From NCBI GenBank assembly GCA_963776465.1, contig CAVZMV010000002.1:620001-684000 (forward strand): DNA of 64,000 nucleotides, written 5' to 3'. The DNA comes from DASRHK01 sp963776465. Lineage in GTDB: Bacteria > Pseudomonadota > Gammaproteobacteria > Nevskiales > Nevskiaceae. This document shows positions 1 to 8,618 of the stretch, piece after piece. The notes under the pieces are model-generated. The model was not told where the DNA came from, made no database searches, and worked only from the letters and a program-made list of their open reading frames with translations. The position numbers and the translations under genes are program-made. Numbering within the stretch: position 1 is the stretch's first letter; each line of letters starts with the position of its first letter.

Positions 1-366
1 ATCTTCCCGATCCTGGGCGCCTGCACCGTGCTGTGCGCGATCGCCGCGGTGGGCTTGAAGCTCAACCAGCCGATCATCCAGCTGGTGAACTACCTGGTCT
101 ATCCGCTGCAGGTCGTGCTCTTGCTGCCGTTCTATCGCGCCGGCGAGACGCTATTCGGGCAGCCGCACGTGCCGATCTTCTCGGTGGTCGAGCTGATCGA
201 TCGCTTCCGCGCGGGACCCTGGCAGTTCCTGCTCGATTACGGAATGGTCGCCCTCTACGGCATCGCGGTCTGGTGCCTGCTGGCCCCCCTGCTGACCGGG
301 GCGATCTACCTGGGTTTGCGCCCCCTCCTGCAACGTCTGGCGCGCCGGATCAAGCCCGTGGCTTGA
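1..366 (+). CDS. DUF2062-like membrane protein, C-terminal part
   Basis: The reading frame is open from the first base, so the true start lies upstream of the window. The visible 121 residues are hydrophobic, with a segment around residues 5-20, another around 28-42 carrying the pattern QLVNYLVYPLQ, and a long one near residues 78-105, followed by a basic tail (RRIKPVA). This arrangement resembles the DUF2062 family of small inner-membrane proteins of unknown function. The gene ends just before the LexA-controlled operon, and its stop codon overlaps a TTGACA-like hexamer. No specific function can be given. Confidence 0.55.
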   Translation: MFPILGACTVLCAIAAVGLKLNQPIIQLVNYLVYPLQVVLLLPFYRAGETLFGQPHVPIFSVVELIDRFRAGPWQFLLDYGMVALYGIAVWCLLAPLLTGAIYLGLRPLLQRLARRIKPVA

Positions 367-374
367 CAAGGGCG

Positions 375-403
375 TTGCTGGCGGAGCACTGTATAAATAT
401 ACA
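375..403 (+). promoter_or_regulatory. Candidate sigma70 promoter of the lexA-imuAB-dnaE2 operon
   Basis: A TTGCTG hexamer (375-380) is followed after 17 bases by TATACA (398-403). The -10 element lies inside the LexA box at 389-404, so bound LexA would block RNA polymerase directly. An alternative -35, TTGACA at 363-368, is closer to consensus but too far from this -10. A strong ribosome binding site, AGGAGGA at 414-420, sits five bases before the first gene of the operon. Confidence 0.5.
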
Positions 404-404
404 G
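389..404. promoter_or_regulatory. LexA binding site (SOS box)
   Basis: The sequence CTGTATAAATATACAG differs at one position from the E. coli consensus CTGTATATATATACAG and keeps both CTGT/ACAG half-sites with the 8-base AT-rich spacer. It lies 22 bases upstream of the first gene of the operon. The LexA encoded downstream has an E. coli-like recognition region (PPTRAEI...FGFRSPTAAEDHLRALARKGAI), which fits recognition of this box. The operon is therefore very probably autoregulated and DNA-damage induced. Confidence 0.93.
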
Positions 405-425
405 TTCACAGTCAGGAGGAAGCCC

Positions 426-806
426 ATGGAGCACACGCGCGCAGTCGACGTCATCAAATCCCTCGCCGCCGGAATCGACCCGTTCACGGGCGAAGTCTTC
501 CAGGCCGGCAGCACCCTGCAGAACCCGGAAGTGGTGCGGGCCCTGTTCATCGCCGTGGCGGCGATGGAAGGAAAATCGGTCAAGGCGGAAAAGCCGGGCA
601 GGCCCCGGGATCCGGCGCAGCCGTCGGCGGCGGGCAAGGCCTGGTCGCCGGATGAGGAGGCGCAGCTGGCCACCGAGTTCGACGGCGGCCTGTCGGAGAA
701 AGACCTCGCCGCCAAGCATCAGCGCACGCTCGGCGCGATCCGCTACCGGCTGGTGAAGCTCGGCCGGCTCGACCCAGCGTCGTACCAGGGTCGCGTCCGC
801 CAGTAG
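426..806 (+). CDS. Small SOS-operon protein with SANT/MYB-like C-terminal motif
   Basis: This 126-residue protein is the first gene after the LexA box and ends exactly one base before the lexA start codon, so it should be co-transcribed with lexA, imuA, imuB and dnaE2. The start at 426 is supported by AGGAGGA at 414-420. The N-terminal half (residues 1-50) has VIKSLAAGIDPFTGE and a helix ending MEGK. A charged linker follows. The last 50 residues (WSPDEEAQLATEF...LAAKHQRTLGAIRYRLVKLGRL) look like a short helix-turn-helix or SANT-type DNA-binding unit of the kind found beside helicases and in small hypothetical proteins. Function is unknown; a role in DNA damage tolerance or in modulating the mutasome is inference from position only. 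Confidence 0.75.
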   Translation: MEHTRAVDVIKSLAAGIDPFTGEVFQAGSTLQNPEVVRALFIAVAAMEGKSVKAEKPGRPRDPAQPSAAGKAWSPDEEAQLATEFDGGLSEKDLAAKHQRTLGAIRYRLVKLGRLDPASYQGRVRQ

Positions 807-1427
807 ATGGAGCCGCTCACTCCACGGCAGACGGAAGTGCTCGAGTACATCCGTCGCCACCTGAACCTGCACGGTGCGCCGCCCACGCGCGCAGAGATCG
901 TCGAGGCGTTCGGCTTCCGTTCGCCGACCGCGGCCGAGGATCATCTGCGCGCGCTGGCGCGCAAGGGCGCCATCCGCCTGCTGCCCGGCTCGGCGCGCGG
1001 CATCCGCCTGGAAGACGCCGCCAACGACGCGCTCGGCTTGCCGCTGGTGGGCCGGGTCGCTGCCGGCGCGCCGATCCTGTCGGATCCGAATTTCGAAGCA
1101 CGCGTTCCAGTACCGGCAGAGATGTTCCGGCCCCGCGCCGATTTTTTCCTGCGCGTGCGCGGCGAATCCATGCGCGATGCCGGCATCCTCGACGGGGATC
1201 TGCTGGCGGTGCACCGGCAGCCGACGGCCGAGAACGGGCAGATCGTGGTCGCGCGCATGGGCGAAGAGATCACGGTGAAGCGGCTGCGTCGCGAGGGTCA
1301 CGTCGTGCGCCTGCTGCCGGCTAATCCCGACTTCGCGCCGATCCGCGTGGACCTGTCGCGCCAGGAGCTGGTGATCGAGGGCCTGGCCGTGGGCCTGATC
1401 CGCAAAGATGGCATCGGCCGCTTATGA
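807..1427 (+). CDS. lexA: LexA repressor
   Basis: SOS repressor of 206 residues, close to the E. coli length. The winged-helix DNA-binding domain occupies roughly residues 1-70 (LTPRQTEVLEYI, PPTRAEI, FRSPTAAEDHL). The self-cleavage site is Ala86-Gly87 in VAAGAP. The catalytic dyad is Ser121 (GESMRDAG) and Lys158 (ITVKRL). RecA filaments would trigger autocleavage and derepress this operon. This copy may be specific to the mutagenesis cassette or may be the only LexA of the cell; the window does not show which. The start codon directly follows the upstream stop, and the stop overlaps imuA (ATGA), indicating translational coupling. Confidence 0.95.
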   Translation: MEPLTPRQTEVLEYIRRHLNLHGAPPTRAEIVEAFGFRSPTAAEDHLRALARKGAIRLLPGSARGIRLEDAANDALGLPLVGRVAAGAPILSDPNFEARVPVPAEMFRPRADFFLRVRGESMRDAGILDGDLLAVHRQPTAENGQIVVARMGEEITVKRLRREGHVVRLLPANPDFAPIRVDLSRQELVIEGLAVGLIRKDGIGRL

Positions 1428-2137
1428 CGCGGGGATTTTCGCCGCAGCTCGCCGAGCTGCTGGACGGTGGCCGTCTCTGGCGCGGCGGCCAGCTGGCGAC
1501 GGTGCGGGCCGAGCCGACCGGCTTTGCCACGCTCGACCGGCAGCTTCCGGGCGGTGGCTGGCCACTGGGGGCGTTGAGCGAAATCCTGCATGAACGTCCC
1601 GGTGCCGGCGAGCTCGGCATCGCGCTGCCGCTGCTGGCCCGGCTGACGCGCGCGGGGCGCTGGGCCGCATTCGTCGCACCCCCGTTCACGCCGTATGCGC
1701 CGGCCCTGGCGCACGCCGGCATCACGCTGTCGCGCGTGCTGGTCGTGGAGCCGCCCGAGCCGTCGCAGACGCTCTGGGCAGCAGAGCAGCTGTTGCGTGC
1801 CGGCGCCGGCGCGGTCCTCTCGTGGAGCCGGACGTCGGATCTGCAGGTGCTGCGGCGATTGCAGCTCGCCGCCGAAGCCTCGGACAACCTGGCGCTCTTG
1901 TATCGGCCCGCCAGCGCCAGCCGCGGCTTCTCGCCGACGGCGCTGCGCCTGCGCGTCTGGCGCGAGCGCGGTGCTGCGCAGGTCGAGATCCTGAAGTGTC
2001 GCGGCGTGCGCAGCGCTTCGACGCTCGCGCTGGAGACGGGAGCAGCGTGCAGGGGCCCCGCTTGCGGGGATGCAGCGTCGCGAGCCGGCTCCCTTGGGGA
2101 GAAGGCTCAAATGTTCAAAGCATCCCCAAGGCAATGA
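1424..2137 (+). CDS. imuA: ImuA, RecA/SulA-like mutasome subunit
   Basis: A 237-residue ImuA family protein (SulA/RecA-like fold without an obvious complete Walker A motif). Typical features are TGFATLDRQLPGGGWPLGALSEIL near residues 32-55, a hydrophobic core strand AAFVAPPFTPYAP, and LVVEP around residue 107. ImuA works with ImuB and the DnaE2 polymerase in translesion synthesis and damage-induced mutagenesis. It overlaps lexA by four bases. The last 40 residues (after about residue 200) are low in recognisable similarity and may form a flexible tail. Confidence 0.9.
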   Translation: MTRGFSPQLAELLDGGRLWRGGQLATVRAEPTGFATLDRQLPGGGWPLGALSEILHERPGAGELGIALPLLARLTRAGRWAAFVAPPFTPYAPALAHAGITLSRVLVVEPPEPSQTLWAAEQLLRAGAGAVLSWSRTSDLQVLRRLQLAAEASDNLALLYRPASASRGFSPTALRLRVWRERGAAQVEILKCRGVRSASTLALETGAACRGPACGDAASRAGSLGEKAQMFKASPRQ

Positions 2138-2144
2138 GGCCGCG

Positions 2145-3543
2145 ATGTTGTGGCTGTGCCTGTCCTTGCCCCGGCTGCCCGCGTCGGCGCTGGACTTACG
2201 CGACGGCGTCGTCTCCGAGCAGCGCGGCTCCCAGCGCTGGCTGATCACCGACGCGCCCGGCGTCGCGGCCGGCATGACGCTGGCGGCGGCCCTGGCGGTG
2301 CAGCCGGATCTGGCGGTGCACGCACGCAAGCCATCGGCCGAGCAGGAGACGCTGCGGCATCTCGCGCACTGGCTGTATCACTACGGCAGCCCCGTCACCT
2401 GCCAGATCCTGGATCTTCAAGAGCCCTTCCGCGTTCCGCGCGCGCGCCTGTGGTTCGAGGTCGGCGCGAGCCTGCAGCTGTTCGGCGGCCTGGCGCCGCT
2501 GCGCAGCCGTCTGCTCGGCGAGCTCAACGAGATGCGCCACGTCGCGCGCTGCGCCGTGGCGCCAACCCGCGCCGGCGCGGCCTTGCTCGCCGAATGCGGG
2601 CGCGAAATCACCTGCGCCGATCCTGCCGGCCTGCAAGCGGCGCTCGCAGATCTGCCCATCGCCGCGCTGCCCTGGCCGGGTGCGATCCTGGCCGCGCTGA
2701 AGGGAGTAGGCCTGCGTCGCATCGGCGTATTGCTCGACTTGCCGCGCGAGAGCTTTGCGCGCCGCTTCGGCGAGGACTTGCTGATGGACCTCGACCGCCT
2801 GCGCGGGTTGGCCGCCGAGCCGCTGGATCCGGTGGTGCCGCCGTCGCGGTACGCACGGCGCTTCGAGCTTTCCGGCGACGTCGAGTCGGTGGAGCCGCTG
2901 CTCTTCCCGCTCAAGCGGATGTGCACCGAGCTCGGCGCGTACTTACGCGCGCGCGACAGCGGCGCCTTGAGCCTGCATCTGGTCTGCCTGCACGCCTTCG
3001 GCGCGCCGACGCGTCTGACGCTGCGCCTGCTCGGCCCTACGCGCGACGCAGCGCGCATGTTCGCCGCGTGGAACGAGCGGCTGCTGCGCGAGCCGCCGGA
3101 TCGGCCGGTCACGGGAGATCACGCTCGAGGTCGACGAGTTCGCCACACCGGAGCCCTTGCAGGAGGACTTGTTCGACAGGCTCGGCGGCCGGCAGCTCGA
3201 CTGGCAGCAGGCGCTGGAGCGCGTGCAGGCGCGCCTGGGCGAGCAGGCGCTGTGGACGCCGATGGGCATCGCCGATCATCGGCCGGAGCGTGCTCATGCC
3301 CAGGCCACACCCGGCGCAACGTCCAACTCGTTGCCGGCGCCGCGCCCGCTCTGGCTCCTCAAGCAGCCGCGCGCGATCCAGGATCCGCAGCCGACCGCGC
3401 TGCCCGAGCGCATCGAAAGCGGCTGGTGGGACGGCGGCGACGCTGCGCGCGACTATTACCGGATAGAGCGCGACGGCAGCTCCGCCTGGGTCTTCCGCGA
3501 TCGCAAGACGGGCGCGTGGTTCCTGCACGGGTACTGGGCATGA
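2145..3543 (+). CDS. imuB: ImuB, Y-family polymerase-like mutasome hub (frameshifted)
   Basis: ImuB is a catalytically inactive Y-family polymerase homologue that links ImuA, DnaE2 and the sliding clamp. The start MLWLCLSLPRLP at 2145 follows imuA by seven bases. The N-terminal frame runs well to about 3110 (ERLLREPPDRPV). The conserved continuation REITLEVDEF is then found one frame over. One extra base around 3111-3115 (within GTCACGGGAG) explains this, and removing it gives a 465-residue protein of normal size. The downstream frame carries a beta-clamp motif QEDLF (about 3160-3174) and the usual C-terminus WVFRDRKTGAWFLHGYWA. The stop overlaps the dnaE2 start (ATGA). The original frame happens to stay open into dnaE2, which creates a spurious ImuB-DnaE2 fusion. 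Either a sequence error or a real inactivating indel. Confidence 0.88.
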
Positions 3544-6500
3544 GCGCCGGCTACGCCGAGCTGCACTGCCTGTCGAACTTCTCCTTCCTGCGCGGCGCCT
3601 CGCACGCCGACGAGCTGGTGGCGCAGGCCAAGGCGCTTGGCTACGCGGCGCTGGCCATCACCGACGAGTGCTCGATGGCGGGCGTGGTGCGCGCGCACGA
3701 GGCGACGAAGAAGATCGGGTTGCCGCTGATCATCGGCGCCGAGTTCCAGCTGGCCGACGGGCCCAAGCTGGTGCTGCTGGCCGAAAATCACGACGGCTAC
3801 AGCGGCATCTGCGGCCTGATCACGCGGGCGCGACGCCGCTCGGTCAAGGGCGCGTATCGACTGCTGCGCGCCGACCTCGGCGCCATGCCCGGCTGCTCGG
3901 TCCTGTGGATTGCGGATGCCGCATCTCTCACCGACGCGCAATGGGTTCGACAAACGTTCGGCGAGCACGCGTGGATCGCGGTGGAATTGCATCGCGATGG
4001 CGACGACGCGGGCAAGCTCGCACGATTGCAGGACATCGGACGACGTTTCGGCCTGCCGCTGGTCGCTGCCGGCGACGTGCACATGCACGCGCGCGCGCGC
4101 CGCGCCCTGCAGGACACGCTGACCGCGATCCGTCACGGCGTGCCGGTGGCCGAGTGCGGCGCGCGCCTGTTCGCCAACGGCGAGCGGCACCTGCGTTCGG
4201 TGGAGGATCTGCGCACGCTGTATCCGACCGCGCTCCTACAGGAAACCTTGGCGATTGCCGAGCGCTGCCGCTTCAATCTCTCCGAGCTCAAGTACGACTA
4301 TCCGCACGAGCTGGTACCGCACGGCGAAACGCCCGCGAGTCACCTGGCCAAGCTCACCGAAGCGGGCGTGCGCCATCGCTGGCCAGACGGCGAGAGCCCG
4401 TACGTGCGCTCGCTGATCGACAAGGAGCTGAAGCTCATCACCCGGCTCGGCTACGAGCATTTCTTCCTGACGGTGCACGACGTCGTCGCCGAGGCCAAGC
4501 GCCGGGGCATCCTCTGCCAGGGTCGCGGCAGCGCCGCCAACTCGGCGGTCTGCTATGCGCTCGGCATCACCGAGGTGCGGCCGGATCAGGAAACGCGTCT
4601 GGTGGTGGAGCGCTTCATCTCCGCGGAGCGCAACGAGCCGCCGGACATCGACGTGGACTTCGAGCATCAGCGGCGCGAAGAGATCATCCAGTACGTCTAC
4701 GCCAAGTACGGCCGAGAGCGCACGGCCATCGCCGCGACGGTGATCTCGTATCGCAGCCGCTCGGCGGTGCGCGACGTCGGCAAGGCGCTCGGCTTCTCGG
4801 CGGAGGAAATCGACCGGCTGTCCAAGTCGCTGGCCTGGTGGGACGAGGTCGAGACGCTGCCCAAGCGCTTGGCCGAAACGGGCTTTGATCCGTCGACGCC
4901 GCGGATGCGCGCGCTGCTGGTGCTGGTGCGGCAGATCCTGGGCTTCCCGCGGCATCTGTCGCAGCACGTCGGCGGCTTCGTGATCTCCGATCAGCCGCTG
5001 TCACAGCTGGTGCCGATCGAGAACGCGGCGATGCCGGATCGCACCATCATCCAGTGGGACAAGGACGACCTGGAGTCCCTCGGCCTGCTGAAAGTCGACG
5101 TGCTGGCGCTGGGCATGCTCACCGCGCTCAAGCACAGCGTGGAGATGGTGAGCCGCTGGCACGGCGCGCCGTTTTCGCTCGCCGACATCCCGCGCGAGGA
5201 CCGGCGCACCTACGAGATGATCCAGCGCGCCGAGACCATCGGCGTGTTCCAGATCGAGTCGCGCGCGCAGATGTCGATGCTGCCGCGCCTGAAACCCGCC
5301 AAGTTCTACGACCTCGTCATCCAGATCGCCATCGTCCGGCCTGGCCCGATCCAGGGCGACATGGTGCATCCGTACCTGCGGCGCCGGAACGGCGAGGAGC
5401 AGCCGGTGTACCCGGATCCGGACCTCGAGCAGGTGCTCAAGCGCACGCTGGGCGTGCCGCTATTCCAGGAGCAGGTGATGGAGATCGCCGTGGTCGCCGC
5501 CGGCTTCTCGCCGGGCGAGGCCGACCAGATGCGCCGCTCGATGGCGGCCTGGAAAAAAGGCGGCGGCTTCGACCATCTGCATCAGAAATTGATCGACGGC
5601 ATGCGCGCCAAGGGCTACAGCCAGGCCTTCGCGGACAGCATCTACGCGATGATCCAGGGCTTCGCCAGCTACGGCTTTCCCGAATCGCACTCGGCAAGCT
5701 TCGCGCTGCTGGCGTATTTCTCCGCCTGGCTCAAATGCCATCGGCCGGCGGCGTTCTTCGCCGGCCTGCTCAACAGCCAGCCGATGGGCTTCTATCCGCC
5801 GACGATGCTGGTGGGCGAGGCGAGGCGCATGGGCGTCGACGTGCGCAGCGTCGACGTGACGGTCAGCTGCTGGGGCGCAACGCTCGAGCCCGATGCGCGC
5901 GGTGCGCCGGCGATCCGCCTGGGCTTCAACCTGGTGTCGGGATTCAACGAAGCGGCAGCCAGCCGCATCGTTGCGGCACGCGCACAGCAATCCTTCGACG
6001 ACGCCGGCGATCTTGCGCGCCGCGCGCGGCTATCGAAGCGCGAGCTCGACCTCCTGGCGCAGGCCGATGCGCTGCAAGCGCTGGCGGGACACCGACATGC
6101 CGCGCGCTGGGCAGCGCTGGGCCACGAGCGCGCGCCGGAGCTGCTGGCCGACGCGCCGCGCCAGGAGTTCGACGTGAGGTTGCCCGCGCCCAGCGAAGGT
6201 CAGGAGATCCTGTCGGACTACCGCAGCACCCGCCTGACGCTGCGACGGCATCCGGTGAGCTTGCTGCGCGATCGCCTGGATCGGCTCGGCGTCGTGCGCA
6301 ACGCCGAGACGCGCGGTCTTCAAGACAAGCAGCGCCTTTCGGTCTGCGGCCTGGTCATGTTCCGGCAGCGTCCGCAGACGGCCAAGGGCGTGATGTTCAT
6401 GACGCTCGAGGACGAGACCGGCATCGTCAACCTGGTGGTCTGGGCCAAGCTGCTGGAGGAGCAGCGTGCGGCGGCGATTGGCGGCAGCTTCCTGGTGGTC

Positions 6501-6611
6501 GAGGGCGAATTGCAGAAGCAGGAGGAGGTGATCCACGTGGTGGCGCGACGCTTCCACGATCACAGCGACTGGATCGGCGAGCTGCCGTACCTGTCCCGCG
6601 ATTTCCGTTAA
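3540..6611 (+). CDS. dnaE2: DnaE2 (ImuC), error-prone DNA polymerase III alpha
   Basis: A 1023-residue C-family polymerase, within the usual range for DnaE2 and shorter than replicative DnaE. The PHP domain is at the N-terminus (YAELHCLSNFSFLRGASHADEL). The polymerase core contains GRGSAANSAVCYALGIT and the catalytic acidic motif PPDIDVDFEHQRREEII. Later come the QDEPLF-type region GVPLFQEQVM and a C-terminal OB fold near residues 920-990 (FRQRPQTAKGVMFMTLEDETG). It extends lesion-containing primers with ImuA and ImuB after DNA damage. It is the last gene of the SOS operon and its stop overlaps the convergent acyltransferase stop by three bases. Confidence 0.95.
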   Translation: MSAGYAELHCLSNFSFLRGASHADELVAQAKALGYAALAITDECSMAGVVRAHEATKKIGLPLIIGAEFQLADGPKLVLLAENHDGYSGICGLITRARRRSVKGAYRLLRADLGAMPGCSVLWIADAASLTDAQWVRQTFGEHAWIAVELHRDGDDAGKLARLQDIGRRFGLPLVAAGDVHMHARARRALQDTLTAIRHGVPVAECGARLFANGERHLRSVEDLRTLYPTALLQETLAIAERCRFNLSELKYDYPHELVPHGETPASHLAKLTEAGVRHRWPDGESPYVRSLIDKELKLITRLGYEHFFLTVHDVVAEAKRRGILCQGRGSAANSAVCYALGITEVRPDQETRLVVERFISAERNEPPDIDVDFEHQRREEIIQYVYAKYGRERTAIAATVISYRSRSAVRDVGKALGFSAEEIDRLSKSLAWWDEVETLPKRLAETGFDPSTPRMRALLVLVRQILGFPRHLSQHVGGFVISDQPLSQLVPIENAAMPDRTIIQWDKDDLESLGLLKVDVLALGMLTALKHSVEMVSRWHGAPFSLADIPREDRRTYEMIQRAETIGVFQIESRAQMSMLPRLKPAKFYDLVIQIAIVRPGPIQGDMVHPYLRRRNGEEQPVYPDPDLEQVLKRTLGVPLFQEQVMEIAVVAAGFSPGEADQMRRSMAAWKKGGGFDHLHQKLIDGMRAKGYSQAFADSIYAMIQGFASYGFPESHSASFALLAYFSAWLKCHRPAAFFAGLLNSQPMGFYPPTMLVGEARRMGVDVRSVDVTVSCWGATLEPDARGAPAIRLGFNLVSGFNEAAASRIVAARAQQSFDDAGDLARRARLSKRELDLLAQADALQALAGHRHAARWAALGHERAPELLADAPRQEFDVRLPAPSEGQEILSDYRSTRLTLRRHPVSLLRDRLDRLGVVRNAETRGLQDKQRLSVCGLVMFRQRPQTAKGVMFMTLEDETGIVNLVVWAKLLEEQRAAAIGGSFLVVEGELQKQEEVIHVVARRFHDHSDWIGELPYLSRDFR

Positions 6612-7540
6612 CTGTGCAGCGGCGTCTGCGCCGTGACCGGCGGGCGGGCGTGCATCCGCTCCAGGCGCGCGTCCTTGCGCGACCAGATGTCGTTGACCCA
6701 GGCCTGGAAGCGCGCGCGGAATTCGGCATCGCCGTCGTAGTCGCCGTGGATCAGCTCCGCGGGGATCTCCAGCAGGTCCACGTGCACCGCCAGATGATTC
6801 TGCTCGCCGCACAGCCAGCTCCACAAAAGCGGCTTGTCGGTGGGCCGGTAGGCGAACGTCACGTCGATCAGGCCTTCGAACTGCTCGCCCATGGCGTTCA
6901 GCGTGAACGACAGCCCTGCGGACTTGGGCCGCAGCAGATGGCGGAAGGGCGACTGCTTGGCGACGCGCTTGGCTTCGGTGAAGCGCGTGCCCTCCGCGAA
7001 ATTCACCACCGTCACCGGCGCGGTCTTGAAGATCTCGCAGGCGCGGCGGGTGGCGGCGACGTCCTCGTTGCGCAGCGCCGGATTGGCGGCGACCGCTTCG
7101 CGGGAATGGCGCTTCATGAAGGGAAAGTCCATTGCCCAGCAGCCGGCGCCGATGATCGGCACCCAAAGCAGCTCGCGCTTCAGGAAAAAACGCGGGAACG
7201 GTGCGTGGCCGTAGAACAGATCCGCCAGGATCGGAATGTCGACCCAGGACTGGTGGTTGCTCACCAAGAGATAGCTCTTGCGCGGATCGAGCGCGCCGTG
7301 CCACTGAACGTCCCACTGCGGCCCGTGCAGCACGCGGGAGATGAGCCGGATGGACGCCGCCCAGTTGTCGGCGAAATTGACGGCGAGCCGCCGCAGGGCG
7401 TCCTGCGCCGCCCGCCACGGCAGCAGCAGCTTGAACAGTCCGACCACGTTGATCAGCCCGCCCCACAACGCCACGGCCGCTGCCACCAGGATGGTCGCGA
7501 GCACGCCGACCAGGGGAGCTGGCATGAAGGTGGAGAACAT
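6608..7540 (-). CDS. PlsC/YihG-type acyltransferase
   Basis: A 310-residue membrane-bound lysophospholipid acyltransferase. One or two N-terminal membrane segments (residues 6-40) precede the acyltransferase domain with the catalytic HX4D box NHQSWVD near residue 95 and the substrate motif FAEGTR near residue 182. The overall architecture (FFLKRELLWVPIIGAGCWAMDFPFMKRHSR) matches the YihG/PlsC-like branch that transfers acyl chains to lysophosphatidic acid or related lipids. It lies ten bases after hemE and could be the last gene of that transcript. An alternative start at MPAPLVGV, five codons downstream, is possible. Confidence 0.88.
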   Translation of the reverse strand: MFSTFMPAPLVGVLATILVAAAVALWGGLINVVGLFKLLLPWRAAQDALRRLAVNFADNWAASIRLISRVLHGPQWDVQWHGALDPRKSYLLVSNHQSWVDIPILADLFYGHAPFPRFFLKRELLWVPIIGAGCWAMDFPFMKRHSREAVAANPALRNEDVAATRRACEIFKTAPVTVVNFAEGTRFTEAKRVAKQSPFRHLLRPKSAGLSFTLNAMGEQFEGLIDVTFAYRPTDKPLLWSWLCGEQNHLAVHVDLLEIPAELIHGDYDGDAEFRARFQAWVNDIWSRKDARLERMHARPPVTAQTPLHS

Positions 7541-7550
7541 CCCGGCCGCT

Positions 7551-8618
7551 CTACGCCTGCGCGCTTGCGTGATACGCGGGCGAGAACTCGCGCACCGCCT
7601 CGATCATCGCCGCCGCATGCTCGGGCGGGGTCGACTGCAGGATGCCGTGCCCGAGGTTGAAGACGTGACCGGGACCGTTTCCATAGCTGCGCAACACGCT
7701 TTGCACCTCTGCGCGGATGCGCTCGGGCCGCGCCAGCAGGATGCAGGGGTCGAGATTGCCCTGCAGCGCAACGCGTTTGCCCACGCGTGCGCGCGCAGCG
7801 CCCAGGTCCGTGGTCCAGTCCACGCCCAGCGCGTCGCCGCCGGCGTCGGCGAGCGCTTCCAGGTGCTGGCCGCCGTTCTTGGTGAACAGGACGATCGGCA
7901 CGTGCGGCGCCGCCGCTTTCAGATGCCGGACGATGTGCGCCATCGGCGCGAGCGACCAGCGCTCGAACGCTGCGGGCGCCAGCGCCCCGCCCCAGGTGTC
8001 GAACAGCATGACCGCATCGGCGCCGCTCCGGACCTGTCCTTCAAGGTAGAGGCCAATGGCCGAGCAAAGTTTCTGCAGCAGGCTGTCCATCACCTCTGGC
8101 GCGTCGTACGCGAGCGCCTTGATCCGCTCGAAATCATGGCCGCCGCGGCCTTCGACCATGTAGGTCGCGATGGTCCACGGGCTGCCGGCAAAGCCGATCA
8201 ACGGCACCGACCCGCCCAGTGCCGATTTGATCGTGCGCACGGCATCCATGACGTAGCGCAGCTCCACTTCGGGGTCGGGCACGCCGAGCCTGGAGATGGC
8301 GGCAGCGTCGCGGACGGGACGATCGAACACGGGGCCCTGCCCTTCCAGCACCTGCAGGCCCAGGCCCATCGCATCGGGGATCGTCAGGATGTCGGAGAAC
8401 AGGATCGCGGCGTCGAGCGCGAAGCGCTTGAGCGGCTGCAGCGTGACTTCGCACGCGAGCTCGGGGGTCTTGCACAGCGTCAGGAAATCGCCGGCGCGGG
8501 CACGCGTGGCGCGATACTCGGGCAGGTATCGTCCTGCCTGACGCATCATCCACACGGGTGTGCGATCGACGGGCTGGCGCTTGAGCGCTTTGAGGAAGCG
8601 ATCGTTCTTGAGCGTCAC
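7551..8618 (-). CDS. hemE: Uroporphyrinogen decarboxylase
   Basis: HemE, 355 residues, catalyses decarboxylation of the four acetate side chains of uroporphyrinogen III to coproporphyrinogen III in cytoplasmic haem synthesis. The family signature PVWMMRQAGRYLPEYR is near residue 21, and GFAGSPWTIATYMVEGRG near residue 143. The start is GTG in a GTGA overlap with the pyrF stop. In many gammaproteobacteria hemE lies close to gltBD, as it does here. Confidence 0.96.
   Translation of the reverse strand: MTLKNDRFLKALKRQPVDRTPVWMMRQAGRYLPEYRATRARAGDFLTLCKTPELACEVTLQPLKRFALDAAILFSDILTIPDAMGLGLQVLEGQGPVFDRPVRDAAAISRLGVPDPEVELRYVMDAVRTIKSALGGSVPLIGFAGSPWTIATYMVEGRGGHDFERIKALAYDAPEVMDSLLQKLCSAIGLYLEGQVRSGADAVMLFDTWGGALAPAAFERWSLAPMAHIVRHLKAAAPHVPIVLFTKNGGQHLEALADAGGDALGVDWTTDLGAARARVGKRVALQGNLDPCILLARPERIRAEVQSVLRSYGNGPGHVFNLGHGILQSTPPEHAAAMIEAVREFSPAYHASAQA

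Noticed and set aside
2070..6611. A single 1513-codon frame joining ImuB and DnaE2
   Set aside because: The part between about 3114 and 3540 is not ImuB-like in this frame, while the true ImuB C-terminus is present one frame over and ends at the dnaE2 start. The fusion is an artefact of one extra base.
5054..7660. An 868-codon plus-strand frame spanning the end of dnaE2 and the acyltransferase gene
   Set aside because: It has no family similarity and is antisense or out of frame to two well-supported genes. Long shadow frames are expected in high-GC DNA.
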